Source: Fictibacillus arsenicus (GTDB taxonomy: Bacteria > Bacillota > Bacilli > Bacillales > Fictibacillaceae). From it: a stretch of DNA of 64,000 nucleotides. Under the pieces are notes generated by a model. It had not been told where the DNA came from. It was given only the letters and a program-made list of their open reading frames with translations, and searched no databases. The DNA lies in NCBI RefSeq assembly GCF_001999465.1, contig NZ_MQMF01000002.1:1-64000 (forward strand). The letters are read 5' to 3'. Both the position numbers and the translations under genes were made by a program. This document shows positions 29,800 to 38,624 of this stretch, piece after piece (positions within the stretch are counted from its first letter, which is position 1; each line of letters opens with the position of its first letter).

Positions 29800-29930
29800 G
29801 TGTTGATTTCCGTTTCAGGTGCTCGCTTTCCGGGGGGCGTGCGGTGAGCCTCTTAGCGCTTTGCGCAGTTAAGAGTCTCACCTGTCCCGCTGATCCCCCA
29901 GGAGTCTCGCACCTTACACTCCAATCAACT
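29800..29930 (+). repeat. Dispersed intergenic repeat, copy C
   Basis: 131 bp between GTTGATT and AATCAACT ends. It has the left block (CTTTCCGGGGGG), the inner hairpin GGTGAG-CTCTTA (29843-29855) / TAAGAG-CTCACC (29870-29882) with a GCGC-TTT-GCGC tip, and the right block (GGAGTCTCGCACCTTACA). This is close to a minimal complete copy. It lies in the tsf-pyrH gap, 80 bp past the tsf terminator and about 77 bp before the pyrH start. Confidence 0.92.
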
Positions 29931-30009
29931 AGTCAATGATGTCTTTTAAAAACAAGCTTAAGCAACAACCTTTTAAAGTAGAGTTATTAAAAACCCAGGT
30001 TATTTCTGT

Positions 30010-30044
30010 AAAAAAAGAGGAACACAACGTGCTCCCCTCTTTTT
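30010..30044 (-). terminator. Intrinsic terminator after tsf
   Basis: Minus-strand AAAGAGG (followed by GGAGCAC) pairs with CCTCTTT (preceded by GTGTT), and a run of seven T residues follows. It begins about 12 bases after the tsf stop. Confidence 0.88.
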
Positions 30045-30055
30045 AATCCTTGTGC

Positions 30056-30934
30056 TTACTTTTTCACTTGAGACATAACTTCTTCAGCAAAGTTGTCTTC
30101 ACGCTTTTCAAGACCTTCTCCAACTTCAAAACGTACGAAGGCTTTAACAGTAGCACCTTTGGAAGCTACATATTTACCTACTTTTTGATCTGGATCTTTA
30201 ATAAAAGACTGATCGTTTAAGCAGATATCTTCGAAGTATTTACCAAGACGTCCTTCAACCATTTTAGCAACGATGTTTTCAGGCTTTCCTTCGTTAAGAG
30301 CTTGCTCAGTCAACACTTTGCGCTCGCGAGAAACTTCTTCTTCGCTAACTTCATCACGAGAGATATACTTAGGGTTTACAGCTGCTACGTGCATTGCTAC
30401 GTCTTTAGCAACTTCTTCGTCAGTCGTTCCTTCAACTACAGAAAGAACACCGATTCGTCCACCCATGTGCAAGTATGCACCAAATGCTGCGTTTTCACCT
30501 TTTTTCAAGATTTCAAAACGGCGAAGGGTAATCTTCTCACCAATTTTAGCGATTGCACTGTTAATATAGTCATTAACTGTAGTGCCGTTGTAATCAGAAG
30601 CTAATGCATCCTCAACAGAAGCAGGCTCTGTAGCTAGTAAGTGGTTACCTAATTCAGAGATAAGGTTCTTGAAGTTTTCGTTCTTAGCAACGAAATCCGT
30701 TTCAGAGTTTACTTCTAGAATAACCGCTTTGTCACCGTCAACGATAACAGAAGTTAAACCTTCTGCTGCAATACGATCGGCTTTTTTAGCTGCTTTAGCG
30801 ATTCCTTTTTCACGAAGGTAGTCTACCGCTGCTTCCATGTTTCCATCAGTTTCAGTTAGTGCTTTTTTACAATCCATCATACCTGCGCCAGTCTTTTCAC
30901 GCAATTCTTTAACCATTTGAGCTGTAATAGCCAT
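30056..30934 (-). CDS. tsf: Translation elongation factor Ts
   Basis: Nucleotide exchange factor for EF-Tu. The protein has 292 residues. The N-terminal UBA-like domain carries [16 protein letters not shown], and the TDFV motif (residues 79-82), which contacts EF-Tu, is intact. The frame opens 14 codons upstream, but AAGGAGG lies just before the ATG at 30934 ([11 protein letters not shown]), which is the family start. It is separated from rpsB by a terminator and a repeat copy. It is flanked by two repeat copies in the same orientation. Confidence 0.97.
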   Translation of the reverse strand: MAITAQMVKELREKTGAGMMDCKKALTETDGNMEAAVDYLREKGIAKAAKKADRIAAEGLTSVIVDGDKAVILEVNSETDFVAKNENFKNLISELGNHLLATEPASVEDALASDYNGTTVNDYINSAIAKIGEKITLRRFEILKKGENAAFGAYLHMGGRIGVLSVVEGTTDEEVAKDVAMHVAAVNPKYISRDEVSEEEVSRERKVLTEQALNEGKPENIVAKMVEGRLGKYFEDICLNDQSFIKDPDQKVGKYVASKGATVKAFVRFEVGEGLEKREDNFAEEVMSQVKK

Positions 30935-31007
30935 GTGTTTTGCCTCCTTGTGTGATATGTAGTGCTTTTTAAACATTAGGCTGTTTTAACAAGTTGCTTT
31001 TGAAAGT

Positions 31008-31092
31008 AGTTGATTTCCGTTACAGAATGCTCGCTTTCCGCGGGGCGTGCGGTGATCCCGCTGGAGTCTCGCATCTTGCACTCAAATCAACT
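31008..31092 (+). repeat. Dispersed intergenic repeat, copy D (short form)
   Basis: 85 bp with the clearest inverted ends, AGTTGATTT and AAATCAACT. The left block (CTTTCCGCGGGGCGTGCGG) runs straight into the right block (GGAGTCTCGCATCTTGCA). The inner hairpin and middle module are missing, so this is an internally deleted or ancestral short form. It lies 44 bp past the rpsB terminator. Confidence 0.9.
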
Positions 31093-31135
31093 TGTCAACG
31101 AAGAGAAAATGACCTAAGCAACAAGCTTTTACATT

Positions 31136-31173
31136 AAAAAGGGTGATAAAGGGTCATCCCCTCTACCACCCTT
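31136..31173 (-). terminator. Intrinsic terminator after rpsB
   Basis: Minus-strand AAGGGTGGTA pairs with TATCACCCTT, with an inner AGGG / CCCT stem, followed by TTTTTAATG. It is about 20 bases after the rpsB stop and separates rpsB from tsf. Confidence 0.88.
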
Positions 31174-31192
31174 GAGCATTCCATTAAATTAA

Positions 31193-31918
31193 TTAAGCAG
31201 TTGTTTCTTCTTCAGCTGCTTCTGCTGTTTCTTCTCCGCCTTGGTTAGCTTCGATGATAGCATCAGCCATTTTTCCAGTTAGAAGTTTAACTGCACGGAT
31301 AGCATCGTCGTTACCAGGAATAACGTGATCTACTTCATCCGGGTCACAGTTAGTATCAACAATAGCGATGATCGGAATGTTTAATTTACGAGCTTCAGCA
31401 ATCGCAATACGCTCTTTACGAGGGTCAACTACGAATAATGCATCAGGAAGCTTGTTCATTTCTTTAATTCCGCCTAAGAACTTTTCAAGACGTTCCATTT
31501 CTTTTTTAAGAAGGATTACTTCTTTCTTAGGAAGAACATCAAAAGTACCGTCTTCCTGCATTCTTTCAAGATCCTTCAAGCGGTTGATACGCTTGCGGAT
31601 TGTACCGAAGTTTGTTAAAGTTCCACCCAACCAGCGTTGGTTGATGTAGTACATGTCAGAACGTTCAGCTTCTTCCTTCACTGAATCTTGAGCTTGCTTT
31701 TTAGTACCAACGAAAAGAATCTTTCCGCCGTCTGCTGCGATGTTACGCATAACATTGTAGCATTCTTCTACTTTCTTTACCGTCTTTTGAAGATCGATAA
31801 TGTAGATACCGTTTCTTTCTGTGAAAATGTAACGAGACATTTTCGGATTCCAACGGCGAGTCTGATGACCAAAGTGTACACCAGCTTCTAACAATTGTTT
31901 CATTGAAATTACTGCCAT
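31193..31918 (-). CDS. rpsB: 30S ribosomal protein S2
   Basis: Small-subunit body protein of 241 residues. Hallmarks are [20 protein letters not shown] at the N-terminus, [21 protein letters not shown] and [12 protein letters not shown]. The open frame starts 25 codons earlier inside the structured leader; the real start is the ATG at 31918 with GGAGGT 6 bases before. The C-terminus is an acidic Glu/Ala tail. It has its own promoter immediately after the swrB-like gene, so it can also be read from the fla/che operon. Confidence 0.97.
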   Translation of the reverse strand: MAVISMKQLLEAGVHFGHQTRRWNPKMSRYIFTERNGIYIIDLQKTVKKVEECYNVMRNIAADGGKILFVGTKKQAQDSVKEEAERSDMYYINQRWLGGTLTNFGTIRKRINRLKDLERMQEDGTFDVLPKKEVILLKKEMERLEKFLGGIKEMNKLPDALFVVDPRKERIAIAEARKLNIPIIAIVDTNCDPDEVDHVIPGNDDAIRAVKLLTGKMADAIIEANQGGEETAEAAEEETTA

Positions 31919-32028
31919 AATGGCACCTCCTAGGTTTTTTCCCTCCGTTTGTTTCACCTTTGAACAATAACTGCATTTATTGCAGCACCACATTGTTCAA
32001 ATCCGCAAACGTGTGTGATTAACACCGA
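31919..32028 (-). promoter_or_regulatory. Structured rpsB leader RNA
   Basis: The leader between promoter and S2 start folds into a nested hairpin. GAACAAT (31962-31968) pairs with ATTGTTC (31992-31998), and inside it CTGCA (31971-31975) pairs with TGCAG (31981-31985). Autoregulation of S2 through its mRNA leader is known in bacteria, so this is a plausible S2 leader. The match to a defined family is not proven by eye. Confidence 0.5.
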
Positions 32029-32033
32029 GAAAT

Positions 32034-32063
32034 AATATAACATATTTCGCGTTAATTCTGCAA
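32034..32063 (-). promoter_or_regulatory. SigA-type promoter for rpsB
   Basis: Minus-strand TTGCAG (32058-32063), an 18-base spacer ending TGT, and TATATT (32034-32039), an extended -10 type. The -35 box begins only 14 bases after the stop codon of the swrB-like gene, and no terminator separates them. Confidence 0.7.
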
Positions 32064-32077
32064 GTCATTTTGGCATG

Positions 32078-32524
32078 TTAAGCATAAAATTTTAAAAGCA
32101 GCTCAACTTCACCTTTTCCCCTATTCAGCATTTTAGCTATTTGTTCTGCATTATAACCTTGCTTTGCTAAAATAATCACCTTATTTGTATCAGTTTTTGT
32201 TTCTGACTGATTATGTACTTCATCAATTTGATCATTATTTTCATTCTTTAATGCCATACTGTTAATAGCTTCAATTCCTATTTCATTTGTTTTTTCTTGA
32301 ATTTCACGTTTATCCTGCTCATTTTTGCTGCTAAAGTCAGAGATTAGTTTGTAGAGCTGCTCATTCTCGTATCGCATCTCCTGTGAAAAAAGCTCCAGCA
32401 TCTCTTCAATATGATCAGTTGATTCAGCGTTTTTATGATTCTCATCAAGCTTTTTCCAAAGTAAATATATTAAATAAATACAGACAACATTTAATAATAG
32501 ACTAATAAATATAATACCGTTCAC
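32078..32524 (-). CDS. swrB: SwrB-like membrane protein (YlxL / DUF6115 type)
   Basis: 148 residues. An N-terminal membrane anchor (about residues 4-23) is followed by a charged coiled-coil region (30-90). A C-terminal helix-turn-helix-like patch, AEQIAKMLNRGKGEVELLLKF, is split over residues 124-144. Same position and layout as SwrB of B. subtilis, which promotes assembly and activation of the flagellar export apparatus during swarming. The overall sequence is diverged, so a shared function is inferred from position and the C-terminal patch. It is the last gene of the fla/che operon. Confidence 0.7.
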   Translation of the reverse strand: MNGIIFISLLLNVVCIYLIYLLWKKLDENHKNAESTDHIEEMLELFSQEMRYENEQLYKLISDFSSKNEQDKREIQEKTNEIGIEAINSMALKNENNDQIDEVHNQSETKTDTNKVIILAKQGYNAEQIAKMLNRGKGEVELLLKFYA

Positions 32525-32534
32525 AGCTTTTCAC

Positions 32535-32807
32535 CTATCCTGAATAATCAATTTCCTGCCCTTTAAACGGATGCTTTGCATACATCGGGGTTGATTTACT
32601 TGTTTGATGTTCCCCCGTGTGCAAAACACTATTCTCTGTTCGTTCTTTTGCAGAGACCCTTCTGGATTCAGTTAATTGTTTTTTACGATCTTGTTCTAAA
32701 AGTTGAGCTTGGTGAATCATGCCTCTTTGCGCTAAATCAGAAGCGGCTTTTCCAGCATCCATAGTTCGCGGGATTGCTACTTGAAGTTCTATTAATTTCA
32801 AGCTCAT
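32535..32807 (-). CDS. Uncharacterised 90-residue protein in the fla/che operon
   Basis: I do not recognise a named family. The N-terminus LKLIELQVAIPRTMDAGKA is followed by a predicted helical, Gln/Arg/Lys-rich middle, and the end is HPFKGQEIDYSG. No signal peptide or membrane segment is seen. Proteins of this kind are, as far as I recall, found between a FapA gene and a DUF6115 gene in other Bacillaceae. The open frame begins at a GTG (32816), but GGGTG precedes the ATG at 32807, giving MSLKLIEL. It lies 16 bases after the FapA gene and 10 before the SwrB-like gene, so it is in the operon and may relate to motility. Confidence 0.75.
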   Translation of the reverse strand: MSLKLIELQVAIPRTMDAGKAASDLAQRGMIHQAQLLEQDRKKQLTESRRVSAKERTENSVLHTGEHQTSKSTPMYAKHPFKGQEIDYSG

Positions 32808-32823
32808 ATTCAACACCCGTTCT

Positions 32824-34191
32824 TTATAAGGAATTAATAATTATTTCTTTCTCTTCCATATAAACTTTCGCTGATTGAAATGGAGACTGAACTCTTCGTT
32901 TATATTTCCCCATACTAATTTCTACATTTGGATGCAATGTTCCTTTAATTATGACATAAGACGATTTACTGTGATCTTTTATAGCAAAGTTATTTTTCTC
33001 TATATAAAGGTCTGATAATTTTGCAGAAGTTTGATTGATCGTATTGTCTATTTTACCGACCGTTGCCTGATCTATTCTATTACTATTTCCTGCTTGTCTG
33101 ATCAAAGCATCTTTTAGCTGCTGCAGCTTTTCAAGGTTAGTCTGCAATTCATTTATTTTTTCATCATCAATAAATACTTGATTGAGTTGCGGTTCCTGCA
33201 ATTTCATATATATCAACGTTTTTGAATACGTTTCATTTCCAATTTCATTAGCAGTTATCATGTTCTGGGCGATACATGTACCACCTGCTATGTTCCCTTT
33301 TCCGTTTACACAAATGATGCTTTTTCCTGCTTCACAGTAACTGTGCAAAATAGATTGGACAGCTTCAATATTTTCGCCTGCCATTATGTTCCCTTGATTA
33401 ATATACAGACTAGTGAAGTTTCCTCCGCAGCGTATTGATCCTTTTCCCTGACCGAGTACCCCGCCGCCCACGACAATATTGCCGCCAGCTGTAACTTCTG
33501 CTGCCTCAACTAATCCTTCTATCCTCACATCACCTTGTGCATTAATTTTGAAGCCCGACGGTACATCACCTGTAACATGAACATTTCCAACAAAATCAAT
33601 GTGTCCCGTTTTCAATGACAGATCTCCGTCCACTTTATAAACGGGAAAAACATTCACACAGTTTGATCTATAACTCACTTCACCGCTCGCGGCTGCATAA
33701 ACTCCTAAATTGTCTTCATTAAAAACGGTATTCTCCCCATTTTTAACTTTTAAGTCTTTTCCTCTTTTGGCTGGAATAGTTTCACCAAAAACAGTAATCC
33801 CGGGTGTACCATCAGAAGCTTTTCGTTTCCGCGCAATCAGCTGTCCAAATGAAACAGTTGGAATTGTGAAAAGACGCTTAAAATCAACCTTCGCATTTTC
33901 TGAATCATTTATAGATGATTCCGCCTCTGCAGCAGGAATCAACATGGCAGGTTTACCATGAACAGGAAGTATTCCTTTTGCAATCTCCAATGGAAAGTAT
34001 ACGGTCTCGATATTTCCTGCAATCTCATGAATGATCTCACTCTTCAAACCGTGCTTAATTTTCTTTGATTTAATCCAGGCGGCTAGACGATCATAGGTTA
34101 CTTCTTCAGGATTAATTTCAACGTCGCTCTTTTTTACTAAAATCGCTATCGTATCTTTTTCTAAAAATTTTATAGTGAACCACTGATCCAT
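32824..34191 (-). CDS. FapA-family (DUF342) protein
   Basis: 455 residues of the DUF342/FapA (flagellar assembly protein A) family. An N-terminal domain of about 170 residues (with GTPGITVFGETIPAKRGKD) leads into a right-handed beta-helix made of repeating Gly/Val/Ile rungs (about 175-320: VEAAEVTAGGNIVVGGGVLG). A coiled coil follows (about 335-385) and a small C-terminal beta part. B. subtilis 168 has no gene here, between sigD and swrB. Family members are linked to flagellar placement and to cell-surface processes, but the function in Bacillaceae is not settled. It is co-transcribed with sigD (12-base gap). Confidence 0.85.
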   Translation of the reverse strand: MDQWFTIKFLEKDTIAILVKKSDVEINPEEVTYDRLAAWIKSKKIKHGLKSEIIHEIAGNIETVYFPLEIAKGILPVHGKPAMLIPAAEAESSINDSENAKVDFKRLFTIPTVSFGQLIARKRKASDGTPGITVFGETIPAKRGKDLKVKNGENTVFNEDNLGVYAAASGEVSYRSNCVNVFPVYKVDGDLSLKTGHIDFVGNVHVTGDVPSGFKINAQGDVRIEGLVEAAEVTAGGNIVVGGGVLGQGKGSIRCGGNFTSLYINQGNIMAGENIEAVQSILHSYCEAGKSIICVNGKGNIAGGTCIAQNMITANEIGNETYSKTLIYMKLQEPQLNQVFIDDEKINELQTNLEKLQQLKDALIRQAGNSNRIDQATVGKIDNTINQTSAKLSDLYIEKNNFAIKDHSKSSYVIIKGTLHPNVEISMGKYKRRVQSPFQSAKVYMEEKEIIINSL

Positions 34192-34203
34192 TACTCTAAC
34201 CCC

Positions 34204-34968
34204 TTACATGTATCGTTGTAGAACCTGCCTGATTCTAAAAAGTGCTTTTGAATGAATTTGAGAAATTCTTGATGTAGATAAACCAAGCACTTGTCCAATT
34301 TCAGTCAGAGTTAACTCCTCAAAGTAAAACAAACTTACAACAAGTTGCTCTTTTTCAGATAGTTCTTTTATAACGAGAGCAAGTTCACCGTGAAGTTCTT
34401 CCTGAAGCAAACTATTTTCAGGAGTTATTGCTTTTTTATCTTCTATTGTATAACTTACTTTTTCCCTGCTCTCAGTTTCCTTGTTTTCTTCATCAATGGA
34501 TAATACATTAGCCATGAAACTTTCGGACATTACGGTTGTAACATCATTCTCTGAGAGACCGAGCTCATCTGCAACTTCTTTCGCACTTACAGAACGAAGA
34601 TTCTCTTGTTCTAGTTTTTCTATTGCAGCTTCTACTTTTTTTGTTTTCTCCCGAAGACTGCGTGGCAGCCAATCTTCTCTTCGAAGACCATCTAATATTG
34701 CTCCCCGGATTCGAAAGGAAGCATAAGTATCAAATTTCAGATCACGCTCTGGCTCGAATTTCTTTAGAGCATCATACAAACCGAGCATCCCGAGGGACCG
34801 GAGTTCATCTTTATTGACGCTTTTTGGCAGTCCAACCGATATTCTTTGAACATGATAATTAACAAGAGGCAGATAGGCACGAAGCAATTCGTCACCTGCT
34901 TCTCGATCACGGCTAGTATTCCACTTTTCCCAGCAAGTTTGTTCTTCTACTAAAGATGACTCCGTCAT
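34204..34968 (-). CDS. sigD: RNA polymerase sigma factor SigD (flagellar, FliA type)
   Basis: Sigma-28 class factor for flagellin, motor, chemotaxis receptor and autolysin genes. It has 254 residues. Region 2 shows RSLGMLGLYDALKKFEPERD and FDTYASFRIRGAILDGLRREDW (each split in text only for length), region 3 follows, and region 4.2 has LTLTEIGQVLGLSTSRISQIHS near the C-terminus. It is near the 3' end of the fla/che operon, as in B. subtilis, where that distal position makes its level heterogeneous between cells. It starts 36 bases after cheD. Confidence 0.97.
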   Translation of the reverse strand: MTESSLVEEQTCWEKWNTSRDREAGDELLRAYLPLVNYHVQRISVGLPKSVNKDELRSLGMLGLYDALKKFEPERDLKFDTYASFRIRGAILDGLRREDWLPRSLREKTKKVEAAIEKLEQENLRSVSAKEVADELGLSENDVTTVMSESFMANVLSIDEENKETESREKVSYTIEDKKAITPENSLLQEELHGELALVIKELSEKEQLVVSLFYFEELTLTEIGQVLGLSTSRISQIHSKALFRIRQVLQRYM

Positions 34969-35004
34969 GGTAATCCTCCTCGTTTTATTACCGATTTTCT
35001 CGGC

Positions 35005-35493
35005 TTAGATAATTTTTGTGCCTTTGTTTACTGTTTTTATTGTCAATTGATAATCTGCCGGATTAAATTCAATTGTTCTCCCGCTGTTTCCCCCGACATC
35101 ACTTGATATAAGCGGAATACCAAGTTGGTTAAGTTGAAGCTTTACACTTTCAACATTTCTAGGACCGATCCTCATCATTTCGCTTCCCGAAGAAAATTGA
35201 AACATTTGAGCTCCTCCCGCAATTTTCGCTTTAATGCTTTTTGCAGAAGCACCTTTTTTTATAAGCATGTCATATAGTGCGTTTACAGCGGTATCCGCGA
35301 ATTTTCCTAATTTAGTGGTATTTGATTTGATCAAAGCAGATTCAGGAAGCATCACATGTGCCATTCCGGCTATTTTTCTGCCTTCATCGTATATAATAAC
35401 TCCTACGCAAGAACCAAGACCTGTTGTTCTTATTGTGTCGGGAGGGGATACGAGGTTGATATCCGCTATCCCAACTTTTATAATTTCACTCAT
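35005..35493 (-). CDS. cheD: Chemoreceptor glutamine deamidase CheD
   Basis: Deamidates receptor glutamines and binds CheC, stimulating its phosphatase activity. The product is 162 residues. The catalytic Cys29 is in TTGLGSCVGV and His46 is in GMAHVMLPES, the Cys-His arrangement of the family. The frame could begin 7 codons earlier, but the ATG at 35493 lies 9 bases after GGGAG and overlaps the cheC stop by 8 bases (ATGAGTGA). CheC and CheD are probably made in fixed ratio. Confidence 0.95.
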   Translation of the reverse strand: MSEIIKVGIADINLVSPPDTIRTTGLGSCVGVIIYDEGRKIAGMAHVMLPESALIKSNTTKLGKFADTAVNALYDMLIKKGASAKSIKAKIAGGAQMFQFSSGSEMMRIGPRNVESVKLQLNQLGIPLISSDVGGNSGRTIEFNPADYQLTIKTVNKGTKII

Positions 35494-36118
35494 CCATCGG
35501 AACTCCCAGTGCATTAAAAATTTTTGCGAATGACTCAGGATCAGGCAATAAGAAAAAGTGTCCTTTTACTTCATCCAATTTTTTTATATCTGTAAAAGCT
35601 GTATCAATTACAATTGCAAAATCGCTTACTGCAGATATTTCTAAAAGCCCAAAACTAAGGATTGCTCCAGCCATATCTATACTCGTTGCCGGAACAGATG
35701 GCTGCAGATTGAGTCCTGTAAAATCCGAAAATGATGTAAGGTATGACCCTGAAAGGATATTGCCTACTTCTTGAAGAGCAGAAATTGTCATTTCTGAGTG
35801 TACTCCTTCAGTTAACTGGACAACTTCTCCCCCTAATAGGTCCCCTAAAAGCTTTTCAGCTTGTTCAATAGGAAGCATAAAAAACATACAACCTGGTGCA
35901 TCTCCAACAATCCTCAAAAAAACAGATGCTACAATATTTTCGGAACCGCCAACCATCTCCGTTATTTCCTCGAAAGAAATAACTTTTACAGAAGGTACTT
36001 TCATATCAACCGCTTTATTCAGCATGGTAGACAAAGCAGTTGCTGCATGTCCCGCTCCAATGTTGCCAATCTCCCGAAGAATATCTAGATGAATATGATT
36101 AATTTTTGTAAAATCCAT
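35486..36118 (-). CDS. cheC: CheY-P phosphatase CheC
   Basis: Dephosphorylates CheY-P and is part of the CheC/CheD/CheY-P adaptation loop. The 210-residue protein has the two family active-site helices with Glu and Asn: DILREIGNIGAGHAAT near residue 13 and SALQEVGNILSGS near residue 113. Both sites are intact. It follows cheW by a single base and overlaps cheD. Confidence 0.96.
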   Translation of the reverse strand: MDFTKINHIHLDILREIGNIGAGHAATALSTMLNKAVDMKVPSVKVISFEEITEMVGGSENIVASVFLRIVGDAPGCMFFMLPIEQAEKLLGDLLGGEVVQLTEGVHSEMTISALQEVGNILSGSYLTSFSDFTGLNLQPSVPATSIDMAGAILSFGLLEISAVSDFAIVIDTAFTDIKKLDEVKGHFFLLPDPESFAKIFNALGVPMDE

Positions 36119-36119
36119 A

Positions 36120-36584
36120 TTACTTTCCGCTTTCTAAAGGTTGAAGCACAGCAAGCTTTTCGGGATTTAACACTTTAGTTAGATTCAATAAGATAAGAAG
36201 ACGTTTCTCTATCTTGGCAACTCCTTGTATATATTCAGCATCTACCCCTCCAACAACTTCGGGAGGAGGTTCTATTGAATCAGCTTCAAGATCTATAACG
36301 TCATTTGCAGAATCTACGATAAGTCCAGCTTCAATAGTACCCACTGATACGATGATAATTCGTGTTCTGTCGGTATAACCGGTTTCCTCTATGTCAAAGC
36401 GTGAACGTAAATCAATGATAGGAGTTACTACACCCCGTAAATTGATGACTCCTTTTACAAAAGAAACTGTCCTTGGAATCCTTGTAATATGCTGCATTCT
36501 TTCAATGGACTTTACTTCTTGAACAGGTACAGCATATTCTTCATCTTTTAATTGAAATATGATTACTTTTTGCTCGTTTAACAT
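36120..36584 (-). CDS. cheW: Chemotaxis coupling protein CheW
   Basis: Links receptors to CheA in signalling arrays. It is a single CheW domain of 154 residues: VIIFQLKDEEYAVPVQEV at the N-terminus, the conserved MQHITRIPRTVSFVKGVINLRG split over residues 30-52, and VIDLRSRF. It sits between cheA and cheC in the operon. Confidence 0.96.
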   Translation of the reverse strand: MLNEQKVIIFQLKDEEYAVPVQEVKSIERMQHITRIPRTVSFVKGVINLRGVVTPIIDLRSRFDIEETGYTDRTRIIIVSVGTIEAGLIVDSANDVIDLEADSIEPPPEVVGGVDAEYIQGVAKIEKRLLILLNLTKVLNPEKLAVLQPLESGK

Positions 36585-36602
36585 ATTTGGACACCCACCT
36601 AA

Positions 36603-38606
36603 TTATTTGATTAGTGCATTGCAATCTAGAATTAATGCTACTTGTCCATCACCCAGTATGGTTGCACCAGATATAGCGAACACCGATGACAGGTATTGAC
36701 CGAGAGATTTGAGAACGATCTCTTGCTGTCCAATGAACGAATCAACAACAAGAGCTGCCATTTTATCCCCTTTTCTCACTACAACTACCGGAACATACTC
36801 ACTCGCTTCCATTGCAGATGGCACTTCGAATATTTCTTTCATAAATACTAAAGGTACAACTCTTCCGCGGAAATCCATTACCTTTTGATTATGGGCAGAT
36901 AATACCTCATCCTTTTTAATAATTGCCGTCTCGATAATAGAAGAAAGCGGAATAGCATATTTTTCTTTTTGAACTTCAACAAGCATGACCGACATGATCG
37001 ATAGTGTTAAAGGAAGCTGAATGGAAAAAATCGTACCAAACCCTGCTGTTGAATCTACAGAGATCGAACCTCCTAATGACTCGATCTTGTTCTTAACAAC
37101 ATCCAGTCCTACTCCGCGCCCAGAAATGTCAGAAATAACTTCTGCTGTTGAAAAGCCTGAAGCGAACAATAATTCAAAACACTGTTTATCGCTCAAATTT
37201 TCAGACATTTCTTTTGTGATAATTCCATTTTCTAAAGCTTTTTCTAATACTTTTTGACGATTGATACCTGCTCCATCATCTTCAATCTCAATAAAGACGT
37301 GGTTACCGCTATGATAAGCCCTTAAGTAGATCGTTCCTGTTTCACTTTTTCCTGATGCGCTTCGAACTGATGGCTTCTCAATGCCATGGTCTATAGAATT
37401 ACGCAGTAAATGTACGAGAGGATCACCGATTTCATCTATCACAGTACGGTCTAATTCTGTTTCTGCACCAACAATCTCCAGGTTTACGTTTTTGCCCAAG
37501 TCTTTTGCAAGACCGCGAACCATGCGTGGAAATCTATTAAATACTTGTTCAACTGGCACCATGCGCATTGTAAGGATAATATTTTGCAAGTCCCCTGAAA
37601 CACGAGACATCCGTTCTACAGTTTCATTAAGTTCTGTACTTTTCAGCATTTTAGAAATTTCTTCAAGGCGTCCGCGGTCGATAACTAATTCTTCAAAAAG
37701 GTTCATTAATTGATCAAGTCTTTCAATATTAACCCTGATTGTTTTTCCAGCAGCTGAACCGCCAGCACTGGTGGCTGAAGCGTCGTCTTTTTTTGCTTCT
37801 GGTGCAGCGTTAAGTTTTTCTGAGGAATGATCACTTTCAGTAAGTACGGAGTCGTTAAGCCTTTCCGTATTTATCTCTGAAACAACCACTTCCGCAACTT
37901 CAGAAACTTTCAAAATCCGCTGTTTTAATTCTTCTCCATTTTCTTTAGTAAGAATTGAGAGTTTGAAGTCTGATTCAAACTGTTCTGCTTCAAGCATGTC
38001 TACAGATGGGATGGATTTTATAATCTCACCGATTTGCTCTATCACTTCAAATACCATATAAACTCTGGCTGCCTTTAAAATACAGTCCTTGCGAAGACTG
38101 ATAGAAAGTTCGTATGCGTGAAAGCCTTGTTCTTTTGATTGTAAGATGATCTGTTTTTCGTATTGATCAAATGACTGAGACAAAGCAGCAGGTTTATCAT
38201 CTTGATGAGCCGCAGACATTGTTATTTCACCTTTTTCAAGAGCTTCCAGATCCCTGACGGTTTCAGAGACATCACGCTTTCCGCTGCCCCCTTCTGAAAT
38301 CTCAACTACCATTGCTTCTAAGTGATCAAGTGATGTGAACAGTACATCAAGTACTTGTGTAGTCACTATAATTTTTTTGTTGCGGATGGCATCAAGCACA
38401 TTTTCCATGCAATGTGTTAAGTTTGCCAGGTCTTCATAACCCATCGTTGCCGACATCCCTTTTAGCGTATGTGCAGAACGAAAAATTTCATTAACGATTG
38501 ATAATTCTTCAGGTGATTTTTCAAGCAGAAGCACCTGCTGATTAATAGCTTGAAGGTGTTCTTTGCTTTCCTCTATAAATATGTCTAGATATTGAGTCAT
38601 TTCCAT
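36603..38606 (-). CDS. cheA: Chemotaxis histidine kinase CheA
   Basis: Receptor-coupled kinase that phosphorylates CheY and CheB. It has 667 residues with all five domains. P1 has the phosphoryl His46 in FRSAHTLKG, P2 (about 140-250) is the response-regulator docking domain, P3 is for dimerisation (about 285-345), P4 is the ATPase with NSIDHGIEKP, EDDGAGIN and GRGVGLDVV, and P5 is CheW-like at the C-terminus. It follows cheB by 18 bases. Confidence 0.97.
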   Translation of the reverse strand: MEMTQYLDIFIEESKEHLQAINQQVLLLEKSPEELSIVNEIFRSAHTLKGMSATMGYEDLANLTHCMENVLDAIRNKKIIVTTQVLDVLFTSLDHLEAMVVEISEGGSGKRDVSETVRDLEALEKGEITMSAAHQDDKPAALSQSFDQYEKQIILQSKEQGFHAYELSISLRKDCILKAARVYMVFEVIEQIGEIIKSIPSVDMLEAEQFESDFKLSILTKENGEELKQRILKVSEVAEVVVSEINTERLNDSVLTESDHSSEKLNAAPEAKKDDASATSAGGSAAGKTIRVNIERLDQLMNLFEELVIDRGRLEEISKMLKSTELNETVERMSRVSGDLQNIILTMRMVPVEQVFNRFPRMVRGLAKDLGKNVNLEIVGAETELDRTVIDEIGDPLVHLLRNSIDHGIEKPSVRSASGKSETGTIYLRAYHSGNHVFIEIEDDGAGINRQKVLEKALENGIITKEMSENLSDKQCFELLFASGFSTAEVISDISGRGVGLDVVKNKIESLGGSISVDSTAGFGTIFSIQLPLTLSIMSVMLVEVQKEKYAIPLSSIIETAIIKKDEVLSAHNQKVMDFRGRVVPLVFMKEIFEVPSAMEASEYVPVVVVRKGDKMAALVVDSFIGQQEIVLKSLGQYLSSVFAISGATILGDGQVALILDCNALIK

Positions 38607-38624
38607 TGTTAAAACCCTCCCATT

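Noticed and set aside
31080-31105. TTGACA at the edge of repeat copy D as a -35 box for tsf
   Set aside because: The same TTGACA-like edge occurs in other copies and no -10 box lies 16 to 18 bases away.
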